From assembly GCA_944470555.2 (NCBI GenBank), contig OX104134.1, positions 104,154,701 to 104,218,700 of the forward strand: a DNA stretch of 64,000 nt. The letters are read 5' to 3'. The notes beneath the pieces were generated by a model. It saw only the letters and a list, made by a program, of their open reading frames with translations. It was not told the origin of the DNA and made no database searches. Source of the DNA: Heterobilharzia americana. Taxonomy: Eukaryota; Platyhelminthes; Trematoda; Strigeidida; Schistosomatidae. The position numbers and the translations under genes were made by a program. Below are positions 16,076-29,040 of this stretch, piece by piece (position 1 is the first letter of the stretch; each line of letters starts with the position of its first letter).

Positions 16076-18589
16076 CAGAACTTCAGAAAATTAGTTCAAT
16101 AACTCATAAAGTTTAACTACTTGAAATGTTATCAGATGCAGGAGAGAATCGAAGTGATGGAGTTTAAGTTATAGCATTCTGTCATAGAGAAGTAAGACAA
16201 GTATTCTGAGAGCATCATGCAAGTTCCCTTCGTCATACTGAAATCGGACTACCTTCTTGTATATTAGGAGAAGCTTCTCGAACTAAGTTGTCAGTAGGGG
16301 GAAGAGATCGGCAAATTGACAGATGACATTCGTGGTTTCAAACCCAGGCACTTAAGTGAGTAAGAAAGCCACATAAAAGGAAAATGTAAATTCAGTCGAG
16401 ATATTAAATGGATTTTCCACCTCGAGAAACTGGAACAAGACTTTCATTTTTGTCTGTTTATTAGAAATCTCACACTGTGAAACAGTATTACTTACCGGAT
16501 AACGTTTGGGACACAATATGAATGAATGATATGAATATGGACAATAAGTTATGTCCAAAACGGGTAAATAAAAGGTCACGCTGAAGTACTTTGAATTATT
16601 TCTCCACCTGTTAGATGATAAATGTTTGCTCTGTCTGTACTCATCCAGGGACTGTGGTATTTTATCTCCCTGCCTTGCTGATGTTAGTGACGCAACCAAA
16701 GCTGCACTATTCCATTCGATCACACTTACCAGTCGTTTGAGTAGTGTTTGACCGGAAGTTTCGATTGGAGTGAGAAGTAAGTTACAGGAGGAAATATGTC
16801 TCTTCCTATGCTCTGACTGCTATAAGTCTGAATGCAGTTAAAAATCTCATCTGAAATCAATTGAATCACCTTATCTACCAGGTGTGTTCAACAAATATGT
16901 TAGGGCTATCTAGGAACTTGAATGCACAGGCTGTTTATTTAGGTTCAGAAGAGGGTCGTTTAGTTTCTTCTGATCATGTGAGTGTGTTTTGGTGAAGTAA
17001 TCTTTGTCTGGTAGATCGTCGTGACAAGATATTTACTTGCAAGTATTAAACCTATACTGACAGAATTCTATGCATTTTTGCAACACTGCTAACAAGATTC
17101 CAGTCGCATGATAATAATAACGAAAGATAACTGGGATGATCGGTTTTCACAGTCCGCTTAGGAATTGAGTGACATTATCTTCTAAAGAAGTTAATGAAAT
17201 TCTTTACTCATTCGACTATATATAGATATTCTTCATTCCTTGGAGTAAGTGTCCGTCTTGTACAGTTGTGGGGAATCGAAGCATAAAAAGAATAATCTTT
17301 GAATTATGCCATTTAATGGTATTGGTGATCGAACTAACTAGAATATAACCATTTGAAAGTATAAAAATAGGCTCATTTAGATATTTATTACGTGGAGTAA
17401 GCATACAGGAACAATGAAAATAATTGTTACACTAATGGCGATGTACATGTCCTTATATGTGTTTAGTTTATCTAAAGGGTTGTTGTTGTTTTCAGGTGAT
17501 GTAAATGTCTTCATCTCATGAATGTATTCAGCATACAAACAATACATCTTCATAATCTACAAACCTATATTGATGTGACCTCCCAGATAAGTATTTTCGC
17601 GTTAAAATTCCACTATACACTACTCATTATTAAAAAAGAACCCTAACGTTCATTGTATGCAATTCTTGCAGACATTTTCAATCAGTTAATACTATAGTTC
17701 AAACTAAAAACTGTCTATTACCTTCATCTTACTTGGTTGTTAGTTCTTCCGCAACTAGTTATACGCTGATGTTTGCTTGAAAACTTAATACTTTTACTCA
17801 TGTGACTTCAGTCACTTCCAAACTTTATCGATCACTTTCGAATGTGTTTCGGATGTTCGATAGTTTGGTTGTTTCCTAGGTTATGTTCATCATATCAGAA
17901 GTTCACACTTTTGGCCAAGTTTTACTACTTCTCATAACTACTGATGTTTAGTGAATTATCTTATAAGACTGATGAATTTCCTCAGTATTGATTTTGAAAT
18001 AATTTATCACCAATAAGAAAGTCAAATATGAGTAAAATAATTCATTGGCTAAATTATTTTAACTGCTTGCCTTGAAGGACAATTTCGCCTACTATTAAAG
18101 TGACTTAGCAGTTTTCATTTTATTCCTGAATAAACTTTCAGTTTTCCAGGATTTTTTTGCCCCATTGTGTTTAGCCGCTCAAAATAGCCATAAACAATAA
18201 TGCCGAATCTTTCTGTATGCTTAATGTGTGATGTGGATACAACAAATTGAGTAACTTGATACTAAGGAAATTTGATATTCTCCCAAGTGTTTGGTTTAAG
18301 TCCAAAAACTTTTACACCAAACCACGTCGGTATCAACCTGCGTCTTATTCTTTTAAACTAAACGTGCAAACAGTCACAGGTATATAAGTAGTGAAAGCTT
18401 CACTTATTGTTCACTTCATGTAATTACAGGAAGCGCACTTAGAATTTTAACAAATGTAGGTCTTTGAAACAGTCTCAATCATACCGAATTGTTCATGCTT
18501 ACATGTACTTATTAGTAAGACGTATGTGAAACCTCTGAGAGACTAATATTTCTTCAGAAACCTAAAATCAAAGTCAAACATAGCCCAGA
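16076..18589. other. AT-rich stretch without recognisable gene
   Basis: The longest open frame (16,352-16,723, -) has a fairly protein-like upstream part (EWNSAALVASLTSARQGD), and the following CAG/GTGGAG could be a donor, but no domain is recognised and the case is weak. Nothing else is seen. Confidence 0.25.
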
Positions 18590-19000
18590 AGTAAGTAGAT
18601 TAGTTCAGGTTGCCACTCTTCACAAAATCATACCAAGAACTAGTGGACAGTAATACAGTTCAGTATCAAAATAGAATAGACAGAGTATGAGAGTAGAAGG
18701 GATTTGAATATAATGGTTAGTGAATGTCATCAAAATTTGGAGAAATGACTTCAGATAGTGAATACATATGTTTCACGTTGACTAATTTTTAGTCATCACT
18801 AAGGATCTGCAAACAATGATTCTTGTTATCTTGGGGAACTCAAACACCAACACCACCACTACCCATGATGGTTGTCAGTTAGATAAATAATGGGTTGTGG
18901 ATGTCATGACTAGTTTCCTGTTGGACTGGGTTAGGTACACTGAGTCATCCCTGAACAATAATAATTAAAGCCATATAGCTTAGTTCTGAGTGCAAATTGA
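18590..19000 (-). mobile_element. RTE 3' untranslated-region fragment
   Basis: The sequence GGTTGCCACTCTTCAC at 18,609 is the reverse of the GTGGCAACTTGAAC-type 3' tail seen in other RTE copies. The following 300 bp run parallel to 12,505-12,720 and to 41,470-41,720, ending in the ACCACTACCCATGATGG stretch. No coding part is attached. Confidence 0.5.
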
Positions 19001-19899
19001 AATTTTTCAGTCAAGTTAGCAGTATGGTACAAAGTAGGGAAGAGAGAAATGAGGCCACATTCCGAGAAAATCCTGACTATGTAAAATATTAGATCTCACA
19101 CAGTGCGTCATTGATGTAGGCTAATAACTAACATGTGGAGCATATGATCAAGCACCCAACCACTACTCAGCATCGTCGTCCAGCTCATCCTTCCCATGAT
19201 ATTCACAAATTTCAGCTGACAATGCTTCCCTACCAGTTGCGAATTTTTGTCGTGTATGAATGGACAAGTCATCTAAATAACACGATAGATAGAACTTCAG
19301 TTTGTGAGGTGGTTTTACAAGGTGCATGCTGACCACACTCCTGAGTATGATATGATTTTATGATGGATCACAATGATGAATTTGTGCTGATGCGACTATT
19401 GAGAAAATGTAGTATGGGGAGGATGAAGTTTGTGAGGCGTTCCACACATTCCGTAGTTTCGAGTGAAGCCTATTCCACTTTCGTATCATATGAGTAGTAA
19501 CCAACTTCCATTCGTTTCATTTAATGTGTGTGCTCAAGCGACGTGGAACACATAGGGCACATGCACTTACATCCGATCTTCATTCTAATCACTGTATCCG
19601 GCACTGATATTCTCCATACGCCTGCTACGCTTCCTTCACTCTTATTCTTCGTGAGCTTGTCGTTCCCACATGGAAACCACTGTCGTTAGCTTCACTTTCA
19701 TACTGGTGTAATGTTTTCAATTGTGGTATGTCTTGGTAAACATTCACACCTACCGGTGTCCCGCACTTCTCTTTCTTCATCTCATGTTGGAATTCAACGC
19801 TATCTACCTAGAGATGTTTTCGCTGTTCCTGGCTGTAAATTTGGTACGGATCAAGTATGTGTAGCTGACCAAAGCTCTTCCCTATCTTTCAACCCCGTA
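19001..19899. other. Stretch without recognisable gene
   Basis: Open frames at 19,135-19,332 and 19,711-19,932 (+) show no motif. The latter could be upstream RT sequence of the element that follows, but no conserved block is readable. Confidence 0.3.
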
Positions 19900-21190
19900 C
19901 ATCGGCCTATGTATAATGGTCACCTGAACTGACAACTGGTGGTGCCCACGAGGGATGCACTCTGTCAGCTTTGCTGTTCGACTTCGCTATCGATGTATTA
20001 GTGTAGATAAAGTACCTTGGTTAGCTGTTAGTTGACAGGGATTGATCTTCTCCCTGAAGGACATATGTCTTACTGGGAATATGCAGACGGTATCGTACTG
20101 CTGGGTAAAGATGCTGACAACACACTTGGTCTTCTGAATGCCCCAATCAGAAATCTGAGTATGTTTGTCTGGTATTCCCTTGTGAACCTATCGAATGTAA
20201 GGTGATAGTTCAAGACTAGTCTGCAGCTACGTACAGTTAAATGATAGGTAGTGAAGTGATTGAATGCGTCGACCACTTCACCTACTTGGAGAGTTGCATC
20301 AGCCCAAACGGGTTGGCTGTTGACGAAATTTCAGATTTGATACTTAAGATCCGTCCGACATTTGCCAACTTGCCTCCGATTGCCTCTTATGGGATGAGGA
20401 TAATGCGCTGCAGTGTATTTCTCTCCGTTCCACAGCTGTCACACGGCCGTTCGAAGTAGAAGATTGAGGAGATGACGAGTTTGTGAATTCAAGTGTCTTC
20501 GAGGCATTACCCAACGGTGTGGTGGGGTCACTATGTAAGCTATGTCGAATTTACGCGAAGGGTAACAGGCAAGACGGGTAAGTCGATCGATGAGTGGCTT
20601 GGACATGTGCTGAGCAAGCTGAGCCTCCGCCTACCTTGAGGTGCAATGTTAGCCAAGTGAGGTCTGATTAGGCGAAAGAAAGCTCATAGTTGCCAGATCG
20701 AGAAATGGGGACAATCAGCCAAACTAAGATAGTAGGGAAGATTTGTGGCTCAGAATTAGGATGATAATTGTTTAGTGTTCTTCAAATATTAAGGTTTGCA
20801 CTATGACAGTTCATCATCAAGCTAAGCGACTTCATCAACGTTTAATTCTGTATGAGGCACATGCTGGTGATGTCACCTAGCCTGGTGATGAAACGGTTAA
20901 GATAAAACATCAAAGCTCTGAGGATACCAAAGAATCATAATTCATGAATTCTCTGACTACCGCTCTGAGCTGTGTATGTGTGTGTGGCCTGCCAGTTTGA
21001 GGTACTCACGGTGATAAGAATCAGTGGTTGTGAACTCCTGGTGAAATGGCTGAAAATCGGTCACAATGGTTCCGGTGCATTCACTCTTCTAAAACCTGTC
21101 TTCATTTTCAAACTCCTCCTCCAGTCCACTTGTGTCTCTTCTGATATCAGTCTTTTTTATCTACTTGTTCTTCACAGTCGACTGTAAAGT
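19900..21190 (+). mobile_element. RTE fragment: RT second half and 3' untranslated region
   Basis: The plus strand gives, in broken frames, GAHEGCTLSALLFDFAIDVL at about 19,940 (the G-V-R-Q-G-C block), WEYADGIVLLGKDADN at about 20,070 (active site YADD changed to YADG, one catalytic Asp lost) and IGSEVIECVDHFTYLESCI at 20,244. The 3' untranslated part (about 20,990-21,190) has the usual ATGGCTGAAAATCGGTCACA and AAAGTGTGGCAACTTGAACC words. The 5' part with endonuclease is absent, as is common for 5'-truncated LINEs. The stretch 20,840-20,950 does not match the other copies and may be a later insertion. Confidence 0.7.
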
Positions 21191-21498
21191 GTGGCAACTT
21201 GAACCAATGTACTTCTCTGTGTGGTTCTACCTTGTCACCTTCTCTCTGTCTGTCATTTGCAGACCATGAAAACTAATGTAGCAGTTGTTGCTTCTTCTGC
21301 GTCTTGCATCCCCGAGTGAGTGTATGCGATTTGGCAAACGCTGAATATGCTCACTCGTGATTGAAACTAAATTGAAAACTCAGCGATCACAATGGCAATA
21401 TCCTGATGGATTTCCCTGAGATTCAAACGGTAATGACGGTTGTAGAATGCTTCGGATTGTTAATTGAGCTTGTTTCACACAGTGAATCTCTAAGCAGG
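21191..21498. other. Spacer between two oppositely oriented elements
   Basis: Probably 3' untranslated sequence of the minus-strand element to the right, together with the end of the plus-strand RTE to the left. No gene is seen. Confidence 0.3.
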
Positions 21499-22650
21499 TC
21501 AAATCTTGTTTGCTGACGATGCTTTGTCGTTCAGTGTTGTAGTGCTAGCTCCTTGTGTGGGTCCAGAGATATTTTGGAGATCTCTACGACAGAAGCTGAG
21601 ATCAGGCTTGTGCGGGAAGAGGCTGTTCCAAATGCTTGGAGATCTCATTTGGAAGTTCTTCAGCATGATGTACGTCGCATGCTGTAATTTCGCTGATACT
21701 GTCTCAGCCCTCTGCAAACCGTGTATGTTGGCTAGGCTAAGTACAAGGTTTTCTGGAGTGCTTCGAGTAAAGATCTTTCAATGGATGAAAAATATTCAAG
21801 GTGGAATGGGTCTATTTATTTTAATTTTCTTCTCCTCATAGTGGGTATTGTAGATACGTGGTCCCAGCCTGGTCGCTATCCTCTGGAATTTATCTGGTTG
21901 GTGCTTGTCGCTTCTTAAGCCAGGTGGGTGCTTGATGGTATTTCTTCCTAGATGGAGAGATGTAAGTGCTAGTTAAGATTTGAAAGTTGATTTTAATGAA
22001 TTCGGTAATTACCGGATTCTCTTGGAATCATACCTATCATAGGCTTGGTTTTATTGGGGGCTTTAGACATAAGGATAGAACTAGTGAGTTTGTCATATAT
22101 CAGCACTCATAGGTCATACACTTTCCTAACATTTGGTACAACATAGTCATGGTCTGTGAGGCATCTTATGCTCATTACTTTGCACTTGGTTGTGCTAAAT
22201 CACAGGTGGCTTTCTGGTGCTCAGTCAGTCGTTCGTTTTAAGTCACCTTGCAGTGTATGGCTCTTACTGATGTTGCTAATTTTTCCGCATATATTTGAGT
22301 CGTCTGCCAACAATACCGACAATGATTGCAGAATATTCAGTGGGTCGCCGATATAAACTGTAAACGGCAGGTGGCGTATAATAAGCCTTATAAGACACCT
22401 CTCCTGTAGGATTGTTGGGTTGAGCAGTAATTGCTGGCTTACCTCACGAACTAGTCGTTCTCTAGATAGAAAGCGAGCCAGTTGAGGCATTCTCCACGGA
22501 CACTTAGATGTAAAAGCAGATAATGGTGGTTGACTGTGGCCGATGCACTTTGAATGTCAAAATGGATTATACCGATTTAAGGATTTCAGCTGCAACAAGT
22601 GTCCAGTGGTGGAGTGCCACTAGCAACTTAGTTACATCACAACTATTTTT

Positions 22651-22706
<56 letters not shown>

Positions 22707-23500
22707 TTTGTACACTGAATGATTTTTCCAGTCTTCCATGATTTTTGAAAGTGTCCGCGGTTATAGGACACATTGCACAACATAATGACACTTGACTTCA
22801 TCATGTCTGCAGCCAATTTCAGTGTATTAGAATTAATTCCATTGAAATCCAAAACAATACTGTTTATAAACGTCATTTGCTTCCCTGTAGATGATGTTAG
22901 GTGTTGTGTCTACTTCATCTGAACTCGTAGTCAGTCCACACTGGATAGTTAGTCATACAGTCGTCTACCCTACTCTTAGTTGAGTATATCTAAGAGTATT
23001 CAGAGGCGAAGTATACTAGGCTAAGCATATTAACTCATAGTCACCCCTGGTGAGCATATCAGAAGTGGCGAACTCAGAAATGTCAAGTTTTGCCTTTTAC
23101 TGAAAGAGTCAGCAATCTGTCAGAGGTAGAGTTTGCCACTGGACTTGTTTAGTTCTCGTAAAAATCAGTAGGAGGAAGATTGAAATCGCCCAGTTATAAC
23201 AAAACATTCACCTAACTTGCACACATCTATTCTTTTTCCCGACTACACAGTCGTCGTCCACCAACCAAGTCAGCAGAAAGCAGGTGGCAGATCACTCCAA
23301 TTAACCACTTGTCCGACGGGTGTAGTGCAAAGGTGCACCAAACCGATCAGTCGAGTTAATCAAGTACTTTTATTTGATATCTGGTGTCACGAATGGAAGC
23401 ATGGCTATAGATTGTGGAACCAGCTCTTTTGATTTTAGTTCTTCCACTTCTAAGCATGTTCATACTATCTATTTCCATTTCTGATTCTTGTACTTGGTTT
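21499..23500 (-). mobile_element. CR1/Jockey-type non-LTR element, endonuclease to RT C-terminus, decayed
   Basis: On the minus strand the blocks appear in the right order. Endonuclease remains lie at 23,400-23,040 (a broken GDFNLPP-like block near 23,190). The start of RT is at 22,850-22,750 (GINSNTLKLAADMM ... SWKTGKIIQ). The RT core at 22,490-22,221 includes FTVYIGDPLNILQSLSVLLA, then DDSNICGK, where LADD replaces the usual FADD. A thumb-like segment (RIATRLGPRIYNTHYEEKK) is at about 21,890, and a C-terminal RSPSIWNSLFP motif is at about 21,630. Several frame changes and a 46-bp AT microsatellite interrupt it. Downstream 3' sequence is probably 21.2-21.5 kb. Confidence 0.65.
22659..22704. 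repeat. (AT)n microsatellite, 46 bp
   Basis: A pure AT dinucleotide run inside the CR1/Jockey-type RT. It gives a false YIYIYI open frame on both strands. Confidence 0.97.
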
Positions 23501-24879
23501 TGGTCAATACCGCTAGTATTTTACTTTGATTTGCGCAGATATATCTTCATCCTACCATTCAACATATTTTTGCAATTGATGATTATCACGATCGATATTC
23601 AAGACAGAAAACTTCGTTGTCATTTGATGTCATGGCTATTGCTATACGGTCACAGATATTCGCTACGCAAACTCTCTTGGATTAGCAGCTGATCACTAAT
23701 TTGAGAATTAGGTACACCACATAAACTGGTTGTTGACAGTACAGCGGAAAGCGCGAATGTGGATGTATATTACGTCCAGCTTACACTTGTCACTTTCCTC
23801 CTTACATCTAGTGGGATGCATACAGCCACTCATAAATGGATGCTGGTTACTTGTTCGAAAGACTTGTAAGACGTCTTCTGACTCTTCTGAGGAAGAGAAA
23901 GCCATCTTCACTAGAAGGAAATAGTAATGTGCTCATTGCCAGATGTAAAGTCTTTCAGCTTGGCTCATCGCACAGCTATAGTACCACACTAGTGGAGAGT
24001 CCCGAAATAACACGAACCAGCTATCAGGTGCTACCAGGTGTTTAATATTTCTTCATTTGATGTCAGTTCATGATGAAAAATACTTTAAAATCTACTAGTT
24101 CCCACATCGCAAAAAATGCTGCATTCTTAGCAAAGGAAAGTCAGTCATTATCGTCGTCATCACTGTTACTATTAGTATGATGTCACAGTCAATACTACCA
24201 TCAAAAGCACGAGTACGGTCATTTTCATGTCGTTTCGCTTGATGCTTAAAATTATCAATTCAGAAACTTAATGAAAGTCAAGCCACACACTTCCGAGGAT
24301 TAAAATACTCCACACGTGCGTTCATCAGACGACGCCTGGAGGAGAACCAATGTCATTTATGCAGTCCTATGTACTGGTCAAATTCTTTAGACCACCCCGC
24401 AGCATACCTATCTCATCCAAACAGCCAAGTACTATAATCTTTAACTACAGTAATAAGCTAAGCAACCTTGGATCCCTGTGAAAGCATTTTTCTCCCCAAG
24501 GTTTCACACTCACCTTGTTGATAAGTGAGACAGATATCGAGTCATGGCTGTATGTGACACACGACCCGCAAACACCTCACACGGGAAAAGTTCAGGCACG
24601 TTGGAAATACTTAACTTCTTTATGACTTAGAAGCAGCTAAAGTCATTTGTCCCACTTATAAAAAATATGTGATCAAGTTGGAAAGTACGGGATAAGCAAA
24701 CATCCATCATATCCTTGTGCTAAACAAAACAACCTCGTCTAGCACAGTGCGCAATACTAACCGAAGTAGATTTGGTCCACAAATTGGTTGAGTGATCAGA
24801 CCGAAATGTGATATTAGTCCTTGAAGCTGCTAGTTGCTTGTTTGAGCTGTGAAGAAATGTAGATATTCAGGTTGATGTC
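23501..24879. other. Stretch without recognisable gene
   Basis: Open frames at 23,708-23,911 (-), 23,730-23,924 and 23,836-24,045 (+) show no domain. The first few hundred bases may be 5' remains of the CR1/Jockey-type element. Confidence 0.3.
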
Positions 24880-25170
24880 CAAATGACAAGCGGAATCGAT
24901 GGTTGCAGACTGTATGTGATATGGCTGAGAATTGATCACGGTGACGGAGATGGGTCCGCAGGTTTTATTCATTCTAAGCGTTATGCCACATTTCTTCATC
25001 GTTCTTACCGCTTTCCTTCTCTTGTTGTGACTTCCAATGAATTCTGGTTACACTTTTCTAAATTATTTCTCTACTGTTCAGCCTGCTGTCGTGCATTATC
25101 ATGTGACGTGTTCATAATTAGGGTAACAACATGTAGTATTAAGCAGTGATGCAGCGTCGCATGCTGTCTC
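24880..25170 (+). mobile_element. RTE 3' untranslated-region fragment
   Basis: GTGATATGGCTGAGAATTGA at about 24,917, followed by ATCACGGTGACGGAGATGG, follows the same order as the ATGGCT-AGAATCGAT-CA-GCAGATG words of other RTE 3' ends (for example 57,440-57,490 and 47,120-47,155 on +). Only the 3' part is present. A moderate call based on word order. Confidence 0.4.
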
Positions 25171-28100
25171 ATGATACTGATTGACTGGTTAACTGACTGA
25201 CTATTTACTGATTCCCTCAGATTTGCCATGAAAGCTGCTAATTAACTATAGACAGATGCATGTGAAGCCTAGAGTTGAATTAAATTGAATAGTATTCATT
25301 CAATAATTAATTTCAACTGCAAATATTTAAATCTCTATCTCATCTGCGCAGCATCATTAAACATGACACTTAAACTGAACAGGATCTCTCTTGGGAATCC
25401 ATTTCAATCTTACTAAAGTGGTTGCATACAATGTCCTTTAAACGGTCTTCATTAATCTAGGTTTAGTTAACCCATCCACCGCATGTCAATTTAATTCGGG
25501 ATTTACAAGCAGCTCCTTGTTATTCTTCTTCATCTTTGTCTTCGCCACATTGAGAAAAGACAAGTGGTTAGCTTCTCAATGTCATTTTCTACCTACGAAC
25601 CTTTCTGCGTATCCATTTATGATTACCATCAGTGTTGGAGGTTGATTTTCGTTTTCCAGAGTGTCTGGAGTACATATCCTCCGGATTCCAGAAGAAAGGG
25701 AACGGCTGAAATTTCTTTTTAGACTGATTGTAACACAGCTGTGAAAGTTTCCCATTTACTTGTTCCACGTAGATCTGCGATGATCCTTGTTAGCCCAGTT
25801 TCTGATTTCTGTTCCCTTTGCTCACAGACAAATGCCTGCTTACTTTGCTACGAGTTCTTCAATTCCGAATTTTAACTTACACTTACTGATTCAGGTTGTG
25901 GAACATTTTCACATTGCTTACATAGCTGCAATTCTTATACTATTTTCCTGGTCAGAAACACAAACCACTGGGAATGATTTACTCACAAATATCACACTGA
26001 CAATTTTCACTGACGTGATGATGAATATGAACCAAAATTATAATATTTAAATGCAGTTGTACAGCTGCAGAAAATTATATTATTGGGAGCAAATTTATTC
26101 ACTGAAGTCTTTCTCCTTTGATGTATCACAGACAACTTAATGGGAATATTTCAGTTGTGACGAAACAAATTAACACTTGGGTCACCTGATTCCACTTATC
26201 ACTGCCAAGATTCCTTTTACACCTACCTACATACGACTACAAAATGCTGCATACCACCACCGTCCACCGAGAAATACCGCCTACACTCGACTATGACGTA
26301 TGACACCTTTGAGTAACCGACTGAATTGAATACACGATGAAATACTGGGAAGCATTTTGTTTTCTCTTAAGTCGCTGGCTTCTTACTTATATGTTGTTGT
26401 ACTCATATGTTGTTCATGAATGTGAATAACAAAGTTTCTCACACAATGTAGCAGAGTGAAGCTACCGCTGCATAGCTATTCAAGCTTGAAAATGAGTGAG
26501 TGGATGGTGTAATTTTTAACCAGGTGACCGTCACTTTTGAAAGGTAAGGCGAAGAAACATTCATCTCTTCCATTTTTCATCTCAGTATTAGAAGAAAGGA
26601 GAGGGCTACAGAATGGTTGTTACTGCTTGCCATTTTCAGCCATCTCTGGTATCTTTTCAACCCACTGAGCTGTACTATCTCTGTGACCACCCATATCCAG
26701 GGTGTTGTGCGGAGCCTACAGATACTAACATTACACAACTGTCACTCATCTCATGGCACCAAGTCATACACTGACCACCTTCCCACTCCACAGAACTGGT
26801 CTTAGGGCAAGAGAACAGTCAGAGCTGTCCAAAAGTGACCTTACAAATGTACCTACGAAACAATATCATAGAAAACCGTCTTCACAAGGTGTCTTTGAGA
26901 CATTAGGAATAATCCATCTAAAGTATAGCTAGTCAGCTGATCTGTTTTTGCTTTTCTCTACTGCTCTTTCTAGTCAAAGAAAGCAGTACTCAAAGTAACA
27001 CGACATTTCATTCACTAGGTGTTCATATATTTTGAGGGAGTTTATAACAATGCCTCGAGAGGATATATTTATCGCTTCAGATAAAATGTACAACTACTAC
27101 CCAACACGTGACTAGGTGGAGCGCAACTGGAATCCGTGACCCACTGATCGAAAGTTAAGTGCACACAGTAGCACAGAGACGATTTCATGAAATGCAGTCA
27201 TTTGAATTTAACTGCAGCAAAATGGATATTTTAGGCGTACTTGCATTATATTTCGTACATCTGCTCCTCCAGACAATGTTAAACAAAGCAAGAGAAGAAC
27301 AGATTTGTGGCACAAAACGATGTCATTTTATTTCAGAGATCCTTCTCACTTGCCAACTATGCGAAAACCACGCACACACTTCGTTGAATTTCAGAGAGAA
27401 AATCTTGAACCTGTTTTCTTCTCGTGTATGCATACATTCATGATCGCGAATTCGACTGCGAAAATGTTGAGATCCGACAAAATGTAGGGTCAAAAGCTAC
27501 AAGCAAATTTCTAGAAGTCTGTCAATCAGAAGAAAAGTGGATATAGACGCATTCTATAACGTACATAGAATGATAACAGCCCTCTACCAAGCAAGTACGA
27601 TGAATTGACCAAACAGATCAATATGAAGCACAGTTTGACAGTGACAAACAGCACAGTTTCACTGCAATGCAGATTCTTTCCCCTTGGGGTGACCAGATTA
27701 AATATAAGTTCACTATGGTCAAGGTGTGACAGAGATCTCTTCCCCACTTCACAAGTGGAGAGTACTCAAAGCCAGCAGAAGCACTACCTAAACACTTCTG
27801 TAACGAGCTTGGTCATCGAATTTCCACGACAAAATATCCAAGTTCATACAACACAAAACTATAGGCATCCTCATCCTTTTCTACAAATATTTCTCATCAT
27901 TCGACAAGTGTTGATTCACAGTAAAACAATCCAGAAAAGTTGAAACATGAATTCGGCAGGGTCATCGGTACTTAGTTTATCTACAAGAGACATGAATGAA
28001 TGAATATTCTACAGAGATGAAGGAAATACCGAAACTGAAGGAAAATTGGGTTTTTATAGGAACAACATAATTAATCACTTGATGGTAAATGAATAAAGGG

Positions 28101-28429
28101 ATTTACACTAATACAAAGGAATCGATAAGTAAGAATGAAAAACTGACTAGGCGAAAAGGGAAGAGAGGGAGACAAGTTTGTGGTCTTATGTCATCAACAG
28201 GTTACTGAGATATGGGAGTGAAACTTGGGCACTGTGACAGACTGTAATTCTGTTTTGCTCCATTTATTAAAAATGTCACACAGTGAACCGGTATCAGTAA
28301 CTGTAAATGATACTGTTTTACTGTAGGGCAATTCTAATAAACGGACTAATATGGAGCTTATTGCAATACTGAGAAAAGTGATGATCGCGGCTAGAGACTG
28401 TAGATGCTATGACTCACAACTGGTAATAG
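25171..28429. other. AT-rich stretch without recognisable gene
   Basis: Open frames at 25,787-26,050, 26,617-26,805, 27,159-27,443 and 27,605-27,943 (+) and 27,526-27,747 (-) have no domain and no paired splice borders that I can defend. Probably intergenic or intronic. Confidence 0.3.
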
Positions 28430-28806
28430 TTACACGGATACATTCACAAACTATCCCCATCCAACTACTGGTTGTGGTCACAATAGTGTTCTACAAATTT
28501 CGTTAACTACGAGAGGTCATACTGTTGGATATAGTAGGAATCTCGATAATGCCTTGCATACTGTAGTGCCAGACAAGCATGAGGATATTGTCAAACTGTC
28601 ATTAGAAATTAATATAAATAGACTAGATTTTTCTAGGAATAACACAACGATTACAGTCATGTATAATGTACAAGAAGAGACCCCATTGGATCTCGCCTCT
28701 CGTGAATGCTATAATCCAACAATTCTAATGATTTTATCTGATTTATCTGATGGAAGTGTGAAAAAGAACTGTACAATTAAAATGATGATTACAAATTTGT
28801 TTTTGT
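28430..28806 (+). CDS. Candidate host exon with ankyrin-repeat-like sequence
   Basis: An open frame free of stops begins after a possible acceptor (GGTAATAG, ending at 28,429) and closes at a TAA near 28,806. Its middle part reads ALHTVVPDKHEDIVKLSLE at about 28,553-28,609, which fits the ankyrin pattern (ALH, then a turn, then H-x-x-I-V-K-L-x-L-E). EETPLDLASRECYNPTILM follows at about 28,676-28,732, a typical TPLDLA start of the next repeat. Codons read smoothly, unlike the surrounding decayed repeats. The right border is unclear: GGAAGTGTGA at about 28,752 is a weak donor, or the exon may be terminal. The parent gene is not recognised, and it could also be a pseudogene scrap. Ankyrin repeats mediate protein binding, so no specific function can be given. 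Confidence 0.45.
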
Positions 28807-29040
28807 AATCATGCAACAAATCTATCTAATCTGTTATTCAATAGACCTAAAGAGAAACCGTGGTAACCTGGAATCGAATAATGCATAGCATAAATCATGT
28901 TAATATGATTACACATGATTGTCTACGACTGAAGTCAGTATTGAAAGCAACTTATGGTGTTTGGTGAAAGACGTAGGTATTCAGAAAGTAGTGAGTACTT
29001 TCCCGGATCTCTAGTATTCTTGGGATTATTTTTCATTAAA
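28807..29040. other. Spacer, nothing recognised
   Basis: AT-rich DNA between the ankyrin-like frame and the 3' tail of the SR2-like element. Confidence 0.4.

Noticed and set aside
22523..22876. Frames with YIYIYI runs on both strands
   Set aside because: Microsatellite translation. Only the minus-strand part before the run carries real RT sequence.
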